Made by a program: the position numbers and the translations under genes. Below are positions 38,764 to 48,495 of a DNA stretch of 64,000 nt, in pieces. How positions within the stretch are numbered: position 1 is the first letter of the stretch; every line of letters starts with the position of its first letter. Below the pieces are notes generated by a model. That model was not told the origin of the DNA and searched no databases. It saw only the letters and a list, made by a program, of their open reading frames with translations. Source of the stretch: Pantoea sp. Aalb (GTDB lineage Bacteria > Pseudomonadota > Gammaproteobacteria > Enterobacterales > Enterobacteriaceae). Where the stretch lies: contig NZ_SZZU01000002.1 in assembly GCF_009829985.1 (NCBI RefSeq), positions 172,169 through 236,168 of the forward strand. The letters run 5' to 3'.

Positions 38764-39732
38764 ATGAACCAGAATACGCTGAAAGTTAACGAGTTATTAC
38801 ATCACGATTTAGAATTCGAAGAAAATGGAGTTGAGGTTTTTAATGATAATGATTTAATTGAAGAAGATTTATTATCACAGAATGCAACACAACGTGTTTT
38901 AGATGCAACTCAACTTTACCTTGGAGAAATTGGTTATTCTCCATTGTTAACTGCAGAAGAGGAAGTGTTTTTTGCGCGCAGAGCATTACGTGGAGATGTT
39001 TCTTCTCGTCGTCGTATGATTGAAAGTAATTTAAGATTAGTAGTAAAGATTGCTCGTCGTTATAGTAATCGTGGTCTATCATTATTAGATTTAATTGAAG
39101 AAGGTAATCTTGGATTAATTCGTACAGTAGAGAAATTTGATCCAGAACGTGGTTTTCGCTTTTCAACTTACGCTACTTGGTGGATTCGTCAAACTATTGA
39201 AAGGGCTATTATGAATCAAACACGTACTATTCGTTTACCGATTCATATTGTTAAAGAATTAAATGTTTATTTACGTACAGCTCGTGAGCTCTCACATAAG
39301 CTAGATCATGAACCTAGTGCTGAAGAAATTGCAGAGCAATTAGATAAGCCAGTCGATGATGTAAGTCGTATGCTTCGATTAAATGAACGTATTACATCGG
39401 TTGATATACCATTAGGTAGCGGAGATTGTGAAAAAGCTCTTTTAGAAATTTTAACAGATGATAAAGATAATGATCCAGAAAATACTACTCAAGATGACGA
39501 TATCAAACAGAGTATTGTAAAATGGCTTTTTGAATTAAATGCCAAACAAAGAGAAGTATTAGCTCGTCGTTTCGGATTATTAGGCTATGAAGCAGCAACA
39601 TTAGAAGATGTAGGACGAGAGATTGGTTTAACACGTGAACGGGTACGTCAAATTCAAGTTGAAGGATTACGTCGTTTACGTGAAATTTTACAAGCTCAAG
39701 GTCTAAACATTGAAGCATTATTTCAAGAGTAA
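38764..39732 (+). CDS. rpoS: RNA polymerase sigma factor RpoS
   Basis: RpoS directs transcription in stationary phase and general stress. The 322 residues (E. coli 330) are complete, shortened only by a few codons in the acidic N terminus. Region 1.2/2.1 reads LYLGEIGYSPLLTAEEE. Region 2.3-2.4 has FSTYATWWIRQTIERAIMNQ. Region 3 has ELSHKLDHEPSAEEIAEQLD. Region 4.2 has TLEDVGREIGLTRERVRQIQ. Conservation is very high compared with neighbouring genes. Many insect symbionts of this size keep only rpoD and rpoH, so this gene is notable. mutS is convergent downstream, as in E. coli. Confidence 0.98.
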   Translation: MNQNTLKVNELLHHDLEFEENGVEVFNDNDLIEEDLLSQNATQRVLDATQLYLGEIGYSPLLTAEEEVFFARRALRGDVSSRRRMIESNLRLVVKIARRYSNRGLSLLDLIEEGNLGLIRTVEKFDPERGFRFSTYATWWIRQTIERAIMNQTRTIRLPIHIVKELNVYLRTARELSHKLDHEPSAEEIAEQLDKPVDDVSRMLRLNERITSVDIPLGSGDCEKALLEILTDDKDNDPENTTQDDDIKQSIVKWLFELNAKQREVLARRFGLLGYEAATLEDVGREIGLTRERVRQIQVEGLRRLREILQAQGLNIEALFQE

Positions 39733-39802
39733 ATATATTATTAATAGCTAGATTCTGCAGCTATTTTTACTAATGCTGCAGTTATCAATTGAATAATTAA
39801 GG

Positions 39803-42376
39803 TTATATTATTTTTTTAATATAATAGATTATATCTAATGCTTCTTTAGGTGTTAAAGTATCTGGATCTAAACCTTTTAAAAGGGTATTAATTATTTGAT
39901 TTTTCTGTTGTGTTCTAATAATTGATTTTTCGATTTTTTTCTCAGGATTAATAATCCTAGTATGAACTTGAATCATTTCTAATTCTTTTAATTTACTTTT
40001 TGCAATTTGAATTACTTCTCTTGGTACTCCAGCTAACGCTGCTACTGCAAGACCATAGCTTTTATTTATAGCTCCATCTTGAACAGTATGCATAAAAGCA
40101 ATTGTATTTTTATGTTCTACTGCATTGAAATGTATATTTCGTATTCTTTTTATTGTTTTAGGAAGTATAGTTAACTCGAAATAATGAGTTGCAAATAATG
40201 TAATTGCTTTAATGATATTGGCCAAACTTTTAGCACAAGCCCAAGCTAAAGATAAACCATCATAAGTAGATGTCCCTCGACCGATTTCATCTATTAAAAC
40301 TAAGCTATTTTCAGTAGCATAATGAAGTATATTAGCTATTTCTGTCATTTCTACCATAAAAGTTGATCTACCAGATGCTAGATCATCTGCTGCACCGATT
40401 CGTGTAAAAATACGATCAAAAGAACCAATTATTGCTTTTTCTGCAGGTACAAAGCTTCCAATCCAAGCCATGATGACAATTAAGGCAGTCTGACGCATAT
40501 AAGTACTTTTACCGCCCATATTAGGACCTGTTATGAGTAACATACGGTGTTTAGCAGATAGAAATAATTGATTAGGAATAAAAGGTTCTCTTAATACTTG
40601 CTCCACAATAGGATGGCGTCCAGAAGTAATACTAATACCTGCTTTTTTTTTTAATATAGGCCGACAATAATTTAATGTGTTAGCTCGTTCTGCTAAATTT
40701 ATTAGTACATCCAATTCAGCTAATGCTGTAGAACTTAGTTGTAATGCTTCAAGATGAGGTAATAATAAATCAAAAAGTTCATTGTATATTTTTTTCTCTA
40801 GTATTAATGCTTTCCCTTTAGAAGTAATTATTTTATCTTCGTATTCCTTTAGCTCTGGTATGATATAACGTTCTACATTTTTTAGTGTTTGACGACGTAC
40901 ATAGTGTACAGGCACCATATGACTTTGAGTACGATTTACCTGAATATAGTAGCCATATATAGAATTATATCCAATTTTTAATGTTTCTAATCCTAATTTT
41001 TTTTGTTCTCTTAACTCTAGTATGTTAAGATAATTACTTACTCCATTGGCTAATGTTCGTAATTCATCAAGTTCTATATTATATCCAGATGCAATAAAAC
41101 CACCATCTCGTATGAGTATTGGAGGCGATTCAATAATTGCCTTTTCAAGTATTTTACGTAATTCATAAAAATCACCAATTTGAGTACGTAGCGTTATAAG
41201 TCGTGGTGTATTAATACTCATCAGTTTTTTATTTAATGTAGGTAATTGCTGAAAAGCATAACGCATACGTGCTAGATCACGTGGAGTAGCAGTACGTAAT
41301 GCAAGGCGAGCTAATATGCGTTCTAGATCGCCAATATGGCGTAATATTAACTGTAATTCTTCAATAATATTTTGAAGTTCTACAATACATTCTTGACGTT
41401 GTGTAATAGTTTCTATATCTCGTAATGGCATATGTAGCCATCTTTTTAGCATACGACTTCCCATAGGGGTCACTGTTTTATCTAAAACCGCAGCTAAAGT
41501 CTTTTCTACACCGCCAGATAAGTTATGAATAATTTCAAGATTACGGCGTGTAGTAGCATTCATAATTATACTATTTTGAGGATTTTCTAACTTTAATGAG
41601 CGAATGTGAGGTAAGGAAGTACGTTGAGTATCTTTAACATATTGTAGTAAACAACCAGCAGCACGTAATGCTAAAGATGTATTTTCAATATCAAAACAGC
41701 TTAGATTTAACATACCAAATTGTAATTTAAATTGTTGATAAGCAGTTTCAATTTCATATTCCCATAATGGACGACGACGTAATCCATGGTACTGATTAAT
41801 CAGTTCCATAGTAGGAAAATCTTCAGGATAAAGTAGTTCAGTTGGATTAATACGATGTAGCTCTGCTTCCATTATTTCATAATTGTTTGGTTCACTTAAA
41901 AGGAAACGTCCTGAACTAATATCTAAAGTTGCGAAACCGAAACGACCTCCTTTATTTTGAAAAATAGATGCTATTAAATTATCTTGTCGTTCTTGTAGTA
42001 GGGATTCATCACTAATAGTTCCAGGGGTAACAATTCGAACAATTTTACGTTCAATTGGATTTTTGTTAAGAGAAGCATCGCCAACTTGTTCACAGATTGC
42101 TACTGATTCTCCTAGTTTAATAAGTTTTGCTAAATAATTATCAACTACATGGTAAGGTATACCAGCCATAGGAATCGGTTTTCCAGCCGAAAAACCTCTT
42201 TTAGTTAAAGATATATCTAAGATTTGTGAAGCACGTTCAGCATCATCATAGAATAGTTCATAAAAATCGCCCATTCGATAAAATAATAGAATATCAGGAT
42301 GCTGAGCTTTTAAGCGCAAGTATTGCTGAATCATTGGAGTGTGTTTACTTAGATTTATTTGAACGGCTTCTTTCAT
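39803..42376 (-). CDS. mutS: DNA mismatch recognition protein MutS
   Basis: MutS binds mismatches and recruits MutL and MutH. The 857 residues (E. coli 853) include the mismatch-reading FYRMGDFYELFYDDA (Phe and Glu of the Phe-X-Glu motif), the clamp and lever regions, the Walker A GPNMGGKSTYMRQ, the Walker B block LVLIDEIGRGTST, FATHYFELT, and a C-terminal helix region. A tract of ten A (ILKKKAG, about 40643-40652) could make the gene itself prone to slippage. It is convergent with rpoS. Confidence 0.98.
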   Translation of the reverse strand: MKEAVQINLSKHTPMIQQYLRLKAQHPDILLFYRMGDFYELFYDDAERASQILDISLTKRGFSAGKPIPMAGIPYHVVDNYLAKLIKLGESVAICEQVGDASLNKNPIERKIVRIVTPGTISDESLLQERQDNLIASIFQNKGGRFGFATLDISSGRFLLSEPNNYEIMEAELHRINPTELLYPEDFPTMELINQYHGLRRRPLWEYEIETAYQQFKLQFGMLNLSCFDIENTSLALRAAGCLLQYVKDTQRTSLPHIRSLKLENPQNSIIMNATTRRNLEIIHNLSGGVEKTLAAVLDKTVTPMGSRMLKRWLHMPLRDIETITQRQECIVELQNIIEELQLILRHIGDLERILARLALRTATPRDLARMRYAFQQLPTLNKKLMSINTPRLITLRTQIGDFYELRKILEKAIIESPPILIRDGGFIASGYNIELDELRTLANGVSNYLNILELREQKKLGLETLKIGYNSIYGYYIQVNRTQSHMVPVHYVRRQTLKNVERYIIPELKEYEDKIITSKGKALILEKKIYNELFDLLLPHLEALQLSSTALAELDVLINLAERANTLNYCRPILKKKAGISITSGRHPIVEQVLREPFIPNQLFLSAKHRMLLITGPNMGGKSTYMRQTALIVIMAWIGSFVPAEKAIIGSFDRIFTRIGAADDLASGRSTFMVEMTEIANILHYATENSLVLIDEIGRGTSTYDGLSLAWACAKSLANIIKAITLFATHYFELTILPKTIKRIRNIHFNAVEHKNTIAFMHTVQDGAINKSYGLAVAALAGVPREVIQIAKSKLKELEMIQVHTRIINPEKKIEKSIIRTQQKNQIINTLLKGLDPDTLTPKEALDIIYYIKKII

Positions 42377-42898
42377 TATTTATTTTACTCTTTTTGAAAG
42401 CTTTTATAAATTCAATTATTTATTAAATATCTTAAACTAGAATTTATTAAATACCTTAAACTAGAGATGATATTCATAACTATTTATATATTTATTTATG
42501 CTAAACTATTTTTATCTAAAAATTAAATATTGATTTATTAATAAATAATTAATCTTAAATAATTGATTAATAATAATCATATTCAATTCAATTTTATTGA
42601 TTTTCATAAAATTTATTTTCTTTTTATTATTATTATTTTTATTAAATAAAATTGATATATTGATTAATTGATATATTAATGGATGAGAAATTATTCTACT
42701 TTTAAGGTGTTTGGTGAATATCAATATTAAGCTTGCGAATTATTTTACAATAATAAAATAATCATTTTTAGATATTTTTCCTAAAAAATATTTTTATTTT
42801 ATTTTAATATATTATGCAAAATATTATATTAAAAATCTATTTATTATAGAATAAAATCATGTTAATTAAATGAGATTTAATAAATTATTATATATATT
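42377..42898 (+). other. Gene-free AT-rich stretch between mutS and pncC
   Basis: These 522 bp separate the divergently oriented mutS and pncC. A 70-residue minus-strand frame near the middle is low-complexity Asn/Ile/Lys and typical of chance frames in AT-rich DNA. I see no remnant and no RNA gene. Confidence 0.6.
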
Positions 42899-43420
42899 AT
42901 GCTAAATTATATATCAAAAAAAAACTTAAAAGATAAAGAATTAAAACTCTTAAGCCAACGTATCGGAGAAAAATTAAAATATCGCTATGCAAAAATTACA
43001 ACTGCAGAATCATGTACTGGAGGGTGGATTGCTAAAATTTTGACTGATATAAATCATAGTTCTACTTGGTTTGAATGTGGTTTTATCACTTATAACAACA
43101 TATCTAAACAAAAGTTTCTAGGTGTGCAAGAGACCTCTCTAAGGCATTATGGATCAGTTAGTGAACAAGTAGTCAAAGAAATGGTAATTGGTGCTTGTAA
43201 GGCAACAGCAGCAGAGTATGGAATAGCCGTAAGTGGAATAGCTGGTCCAACTGGAGGTACTTTAGAAAAACCTGTTGGTACTGTATGGTTTGCTATTGCT
43301 GGTCCAAATAATCATATATTAACATACCATAATGTTTTTTTGGGTAATCGTAATAGAATACGTCGTTCTTCGGTAATTTTATCTTTACAAATTTTATATA
43401 ACAAATTTTTAATAAATTAA
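42899..43420 (+). CDS. pncC: Nicotinamide-nucleotide amidase PncC
   Basis: PncC deamidates NMN to nicotinate mononucleotide and so recycles the pyridine nucleotide made by DNA ligase. The 173 residues (E. coli YgaD/PncC 165) are the stand-alone CinA C-terminal domain. It contains TTAESCTGGWIAK near residue 40, GFITYNN, YGIAVSGIAGPTGG and EKPVGTVWFAI. It lies just upstream of recA, as in E. coli. Confidence 0.95.
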   Translation: MLNYISKKNLKDKELKLLSQRIGEKLKYRYAKITTAESCTGGWIAKILTDINHSSTWFECGFITYNNISKQKFLGVQETSLRHYGSVSEQVVKEMVIGACKATAAEYGIAVSGIAGPTGGTLEKPVGTVWFAIAGPNNHILTYHNVFLGNRNRIRRSSVILSLQILYNKFLIN

Positions 43421-43422
43421 AC

Positions 43423-43450
43423 TTGATACCGTATAACGATAAAGTATTAT
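43423..43450 (+). promoter_or_regulatory. recA promoter with eroded LexA box
   Basis: The -35 TTGATA (43423-43428) and -10 TATTAT (43445-43450) are separated by 16 bp, the same layout as the E. coli recA promoter (TTGATA, 16 bp, TATAAT). In E. coli the spacer is the LexA operator TACTGTATGAGCATACAGTA. Here the aligned 20 bp (43427-43446) read TACCGTATAACGATAAAGTA, so both CTGT and ACAG are broken. The promoter is probably active but no longer LexA-controlled. Confidence 0.75.
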
Positions 43451-43507
43451 GAATATAATAAATATTTTTAGATTATACGGAATTACATAGGATGATAATT
43501 ATAAAAA

Positions 43508-44593
43508 ATGGCAATTGACGAGAATAAAAAAAAAGCTCTAGCCGCAGCATTAAGCCAAATTGAAAAACAATTTGGTAAAGGATCTATTATGCGTTTGGGT
43601 GAAGATCGCTCAATGGATGTTGAAACTATATCAACTGGTTCATTGTCATTAGATATTGCACTTGGTGCTGGTGGTTTACCTATGGGTCGAATAGTAGAAA
43701 TTTATGGTCCTGAATCATCAGGTAAAACCACTCTTACTCTACAAGTTATTGCTGCGGCACAACGTGCATATAAAACATGTGCTTTTATTGATGCTGAACA
43801 TGCACTTGATCCAGTCTATGCTAAAAAATTAGGTGTAGATATTGATAATTTATTATGTTCACAACCTGATACTGGTGAACAAGCTTTAGAAATTTGTGAT
43901 GCATTAGCACGTTCTGGTGCTGTTGATGTTATAATTGTTGACTCAGTTGCAGCACTTACACCAAAAGCAGAAATAGAAGGTGAAATTGGAGATTCACATA
44001 TGGGCTTAGCAGCACGCATGATGAGCCAAGCAATGCGTAAGCTAGCAGGTAACTTGAAACAATCTAATACTTTATTAATTTTTATTAATCAAATTCGTAT
44101 GAAAATTGGGGTGATGTTCGGTAATCCAGAAACTACTACTGGTGGTAATGCATTAAAATTTTATGCTTCTGTCCGCCTTGATATTCGCCGTATTGGTCCT
44201 ATAAAAGAAGGTGATGAAGTAATAGGTAGTGATACTAGAGTAAAAGTAGTAAAAAACAAAGTAGCTGCTCCATTTAAACAAGCTGAATTCCAAATTATAT
44301 ATGGCGAAGGTATTAATATTTTTGGAGAGTTATTAGATCTTGGTGTCAAACACAATTTAGTTGATAAATCTGGATCTTGGTATAGTTATAACGGTGAAAA
44401 AATTGGTCAAGGTAAGATAAATGCTATTAATTTTTTTAAAAAAAATTCTATTATTGCAAACGAACTTGATAAAAAACTACGTAACCTGTTATTAATGATT
44501 GATCCTACATCAGAAATGAGTATATCTGAAATTCATAATTATCAGATTAATGATATAAAAGAAATAAAAGAAATAAAAAAAGAAGATATTTGA
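43508..44593 (+). CDS. recA: Recombinase RecA
   Basis: RecA forms the filament that carries out strand exchange and is loaded by RecBC(D) in end repair. The 361 residues (E. coli 353) have Walker A GPESSGKTTL near residue 66, IDAEHALDP, the Walker B region VDVIIVDSVAAL, loop L2 around FGNPETTTGGNALKFYAS, and the C-terminal domain. The acidic tail of E. coli is replaced by repeats of KEI. recX is lost. With recB and recC intact, double-strand break repair should remain. Confidence 0.99.
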   Translation: MAIDENKKKALAAALSQIEKQFGKGSIMRLGEDRSMDVETISTGSLSLDIALGAGGLPMGRIVEIYGPESSGKTTLTLQVIAAAQRAYKTCAFIDAEHALDPVYAKKLGVDIDNLLCSQPDTGEQALEICDALARSGAVDVIIVDSVAALTPKAEIEGEIGDSHMGLAARMMSQAMRKLAGNLKQSNTLLIFINQIRMKIGVMFGNPETTTGGNALKFYASVRLDIRRIGPIKEGDEVIGSDTRVKVVKNKVAAPFKQAEFQIIYGEGINIFGELLDLGVKHNLVDKSGSWYSYNGEKIGQGKINAINFFKKNSIIANELDKKLRNLLLMIDPTSEMSISEIHNYQINDIKEIKEIKKEDI

Positions 44594-45085
44594 TTTTTTA
44601 AAATATTTTATTATTATTTTCCCTTTGATGTTACTTTCATTCATATTAAAAATCATAAATGTTTATATTTTTTTTGGAAAACTGAATAAAATTCAAAAAA
44701 TATTTAATTATCAGCATTATTATTAATAGTATTTTTAATGATTTTTTTGATTGAGAAAAAGTATATAACGTACTATACCATAATATATATAAATATATCG
44801 ATATCATTTTAAAGTTTTTACTAAATATTTAATGAATTAGTTTTTTTATTTTATTTAAAAATTGATTATCAAGATATTAATCTTACACTTTTAAAGGTTT
44901 AAAATTTATTATTAATTTTTAATATCAAGAAATATTGATGTTTTTAGATAATAATATTTTACTTCCTACTTTAAAAAAAGTATTTTATTGTATTTACTCT
45001 ATTACGAATGTGTTTATGATAAGCTAGTCACAAGGTTTATTAGTAAACCAATCGTATAATTATACTTTTATATATAAAATACTTT
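44594..45085 (+). other. Gene-free spacer at the former recX position
   Basis: E. coli has recX between recA and alaS. These 492 bp carry no recognisable RecX piece and no open frame of note. The alaS promoter is expected near the right end. Confidence 0.6.
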
Positions 45086-47701
45086 ATGATCCAGACCACT
45101 AGTGAAATTCGTCAAAAATTTCTCAATTTTTTTTATACTAAAGGACATTTAGTTGTAGCCAGCAGTTCCTTAATACCAAATAATGATCAATCGTTATTAT
45201 TCACAAATGCTGGCATGGTACAGTTTAAAGAAGTTTTTCTTGGCCAAGAAAGACGTAATTATAAACGTGCTACTACTGCTCAACGGTGTATCCGTACTGG
45301 TGGTAAACATAATGACCTTGAAAAGGTAGGTTATACTACAAGACATCATACTTTTTTTGAGATGCTTGGTAATTTTAGTTTTGGAGATTATTTTAAAAAA
45401 GAAGCAATTTCCTATGCTTGGGAATTATTAACAAGTGAACGATGGTTTAATTTACCTAAAGAACGGTTGTGGTGTACTGTATATGAAACAGATGATGAAA
45501 GTTTTAAAATATGGGCAGACTATATTGGTATACCATATGAGCGTATTATACGCATAGGTAATAACAACGGTAATATTTATTCATCAGATAATTTCTGGAG
45601 AATGGGTGATACTGGTCCTTGTGGTCCTTGTACAGAAATTTTTTATGATCGTGAATTTGATATTGATGACAGTTCACCAAATATTTTTCAGAAAGATAGT
45701 GACCGTTACATTGAAATCTGGAATATTGTATTCATGCAGTTTAATCTTCAAGCTAATGGTACTATAAAACCATTACCAATAAAATCGGTTGATACTGGTA
45801 TGGGTCTTGAGCGGATTACTGCTGTATTACAACATGTAAACTCAACTTATGAAATCGATTTATTTGTTAATCTCATTAAATCGATTATTAAAGTAATTGA
45901 TGTAGATAATAGTACTAATAAATCTCTAAGTGTTATTGCTGATCATATTCGTTGTTGTTCATTTTTAATTGCTGATGGTGTTATTCCTTCAAATGAGAAT
46001 CGTGGTTATGTACTACGTAGAGTTATTCGCCGTGCAGTACGTCATGGACGATTATTAGGTACAAAAGAAGTCTTTTTTTATAAATTAGTAGCTCCATTAA
46101 TTTATGTTATGGATAGTGTAGGAGAATATTTAAAACCTCAGCAAGTATATATTGAAAATATTTTAAAAAAAGAAGAAGAGCAATTTGATAAAACTTTAGA
46201 ACGAGGCCTTGCTTTGTTGGATGAAGAATTGGCAAATTTAAAAGGTAATACACTTAGTGGTGAAACTATATTTCGTCTTTATGACACTTTTGGGTTTCCC
46301 GTAGATTTAACTGCAGATGTATGCCGTGAACGAAACTTTAAAATTGACGAAACTGGTTTTAGAGAAGTGATGAATCGACAGCGTAAACGTGCACGTGAAG
46401 CAAGCTGTTTTAATAATCCACTTGTCATTAATATATCATCAGTCTTTAAAGGTTATAATTGTTTATCTTTACATACTACTGTCCAATTATTATTGATTAA
46501 TGGTCAACAAGTTGAAAAAATTACTGTAGGTCAAGAAGCAACCGTATTCTTAGTCGAAACACCATTTTATGGAGCATCTGGTGGACAATTAGGTGATACT
46601 GGTATTTTTACTAATAAAAACATTGAATTTAACGTAATTGACACTAAAAAATATGGTAAAGCTATTGGACATATTGGTATTGTAAAAATAGGTCAATTAT
46701 GCCTTGGTGATCATCTTTATGTGCATGTAAATAAGATTCGTCGTAAAAGAATTTCTCTTAATCATTCAGCTACACACTTATTACATTCAGCACTTCGGCA
46801 AGTTTTAGGTAGTCATGTAGTTCAAAAAGGATCGTCAATTAATGATAAATATTTACGTTTTGATTTCTTGCATTTTCATGCAATGAACCCTCAAGAAATT
46901 CGTAAAGTTGAAGATATTGTTAATTTACAAATTCGTCGTAACCTTACAGTCACCTCAGAGATAATGGATCTTAGTACCGCAAAAAAGAAAGGGGCTATGG
47001 CACTGTTTAGTGAAAAATATGATCAACATGTACGTGTATTAAAAATAGGCGATTTTTCAATTGAATTATGTGGTGGTACTCATGTAAGGCGTACAGGAGA
47101 TATTGGGATTTTTCGCATTCGATCAGAAACTAGTACATCAGTAGATGTTCGTCGTATTGAAGCCGTTACCGGTGAATACGCATTAGAAGAAATTCATGCT
47201 CAAAGTCAACAATTACAAGAAATTGCACATTTAATAAAAGCCAATAGAAATAATATAAATAAAAAAACATATGAACTAGTTAATTATATACGTTTATTAG
47301 AAAAAGAATTACAATTATTACGTGAACAAAGAATTAAGCAAGAAATTAAATTACTTATTAAAAAAACCATTACAGTACAAAATACTAAATTATTAGTCAG
47401 CGAATTTATCAATGTAGATCTAAAAACACTACGTTTATTAATAGATGATTTAAAAAATAAATTTGGTTCTGTAATTATAGTATTAGCAACTATTACTAAA
47501 AATAAAGTTTTATTGATTGCAAGTGTCACTCAAGATTTAATTGATCGTATAAATGCTTGTGAACTTATTACTTCACTAGCTGTACAGGTAGATGGTAAAG
47601 GTGGTGGACGCTCAGATATGGCTCAAGCTAGCGGTACAAATACACAAGCGTTAGCAAGTGCATTAGCTAGCGTAAAGGAGTGGGTAAATACCAGGTTATA
47701 A
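45086..47701 (+). CDS. alaS: Alanyl-tRNA synthetase
   Basis: AlaS charges tRNA-Ala and edits mischarged tRNA. The 871 residues (E. coli 876) contain the class II catalytic core (SSSLIPNNDQSLLFTNAGM, TRHHTFFEMLGNFSFGDYF, MGDTGPCGPCTEI, DTGMGLERI), the tRNA-recognition part, the editing domain (LNHSATHLLHSALRQ and the CGGTHVRRTGDIG zinc site) and the C-terminal C-Ala domain ending GGGRSDMAQASG. csrA follows, as in E. coli. Confidence 0.99.
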   Translation: MIQTTSEIRQKFLNFFYTKGHLVVASSSLIPNNDQSLLFTNAGMVQFKEVFLGQERRNYKRATTAQRCIRTGGKHNDLEKVGYTTRHHTFFEMLGNFSFGDYFKKEAISYAWELLTSERWFNLPKERLWCTVYETDDESFKIWADYIGIPYERIIRIGNNNGNIYSSDNFWRMGDTGPCGPCTEIFYDREFDIDDSSPNIFQKDSDRYIEIWNIVFMQFNLQANGTIKPLPIKSVDTGMGLERITAVLQHVNSTYEIDLFVNLIKSIIKVIDVDNSTNKSLSVIADHIRCCSFLIADGVIPSNENRGYVLRRVIRRAVRHGRLLGTKEVFFYKLVAPLIYVMDSVGEYLKPQQVYIENILKKEEEQFDKTLERGLALLDEELANLKGNTLSGETIFRLYDTFGFPVDLTADVCRERNFKIDETGFREVMNRQRKRAREASCFNNPLVINISSVFKGYNCLSLHTTVQLLLINGQQVEKITVGQEATVFLVETPFYGASGGQLGDTGIFTNKNIEFNVIDTKKYGKAIGHIGIVKIGQLCLGDHLYVHVNKIRRKRISLNHSATHLLHSALRQVLGSHVVQKGSSINDKYLRFDFLHFHAMNPQEIRKVEDIVNLQIRRNLTVTSEIMDLSTAKKKGAMALFSEKYDQHVRVLKIGDFSIELCGGTHVRRTGDIGIFRIRSETSTSVDVRRIEAVTGEYALEEIHAQSQQLQEIAHLIKANRNNINKKTYELVNYIRLLEKELQLLREQRIKQEIKLLIKKTITVQNTKLLVSEFINVDLKTLRLLIDDLKNKFGSVIIVLATITKNKVLLIASVTQDLIDRINACELITSLAVQVDGKGGGRSDMAQASGTNTQALASALASVKEWVNTRL

Positions 47702-47932
47702 AAGAAAAATTCAATTTACTTATGAAAAAACTATTACAAATTTCATACGAGATAAATTAATATAATAATAAAGTATGGTATTATTATATAAGGTATTTGA
47801 ATTAATTAGCGTAAAACATATTAACGTAAAAGAATATTTATTTTTATAGGCATTGTTTAGAATTATAGAATGGATGTAGTTGGGAATATGTGATTAAAAA
47901 CCCAGCTTTTTAATCGTTTCAAGGAGTATAGA

Positions 47933-48118
47933 ATGCTTATTTTAACTCGTCGAGTTGGTGAAACTCTTATGATTGGCGATGAGGTAACTGTAACAGTGCT
48001 AGGAGTTAAAGGTAATCAAGTTCGCGTTGGAGTCAATGCTCCTAAAGAAGTTTCAGTGCATAGAGAAGAAATTTATCAGCGTATTCAAGCAGAAAAAACT
48101 CAAGTGTCCAATTATTAA
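47933..48118 (+). CDS. csrA: Carbon storage regulator CsrA
   Basis: CsrA is a small RNA-binding dimer that represses or stabilises mRNAs by binding GGA motifs. All 61 residues are present and differ from E. coli only at a few positions (MLILTRRVGETLMIGDEV; RNA-contact residues L4, R6 and R44 are kept). A strong AAGGAG lies 8-9 nt before the ATG. The CsrB/C RNAs and targets are not in the window. Confidence 0.98.
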   Translation: MLILTRRVGETLMIGDEVTVTVLGVKGNQVRVGVNAPKEVSVHREEIYQRIQAEKTQVSNY

Positions 48119-48131
48119 TAGATTTAGTTAA

Positions 48132-48150
48132 GCCTCGCTTTAGGTGAGGC
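48132..48150 (+). terminator. Stem-loop after csrA
   Basis: GCCTCGC and GTGAGGC form a 7-bp stem with one G-U pair and a five-base TTTAG loop, 14 nt after the csrA stop. Such a G+C-rich hairpin stands out in this AT-rich sequence. The following run is ATTATAATTT rather than pure T, so termination efficiency is uncertain. Confidence 0.7.
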
Positions 48151-48315
48151 ATTATAATTTATATTCTTTTAATTTATAGAACATAATATAAATATATTAA
48201 TTTTTTACTTTATAAAAATTAATATACGTTTAGAAATTAATTGACTTACGAGTTTTTAAAAGTACAATATATATCAAAATCCATAAATAATAAATTAATT
48301 TAATATTATTAAATA

Positions 48316-48404
48316 GGTGAAGTGGCCGAGAGGCTAAAGGCGCTCCCCTGCTAAGGGAGTATGTAGTTAAAACTGCATCCGGGGTTCGAATCCCCGCTTC
48401 ACCG
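48316..48404 (+). tRNA. serV: tRNA-Ser(GCU)
   Basis: The 89-nt sequence has the acceptor pair GGTGAAG / CTTCACC, discriminator G, anticodon GCT in CCCTGCTAAGGG, a long class II variable arm and the T arm GGGGTTCGAATCCCC. It reads AGC/AGU serine codons. CCA is not encoded and must be added. E. coli serV lies at the same place after csrA. Confidence 0.97.
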
Positions 48405-48421
48405 TCATTTATTATTAATAT

Positions 48422-48495
48422 GCATCCATAGCTCAGTTGGATAGAGTACTCGGCTACGAACCGAGCGGTCGGAGGTTCGAATCCTCCTGGATGCA
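48422..48495 (+). tRNA. argV: tRNA-Arg(ACG)
   Basis: The 74-nt cloverleaf has the acceptor GCATCCA / TGGATGC, discriminator A, D arm AGCTCAGTTGGATAGAGT, anticodon ACG in CTACGAA and the T arm GGAGGTTCGAATCCTCC. The A34 needs conversion to inosine by TadA to read CGU/CGC/CGA. CCA is not encoded. E. coli has several copies of this gene here; only one remains. Confidence 0.97.

Noticed and set aside
38840..39166. A 108-residue minus-strand frame opposite rpoS
   Set aside because: It lies antisense to a highly conserved sigma factor gene and has no motif; it is a shadow frame.
42512..42724. A 70-residue minus-strand frame
   Set aside because: It is low complexity (Asn, Ile, Lys, Leu), has no recognisable motif, and is expected by chance in AT-rich DNA.
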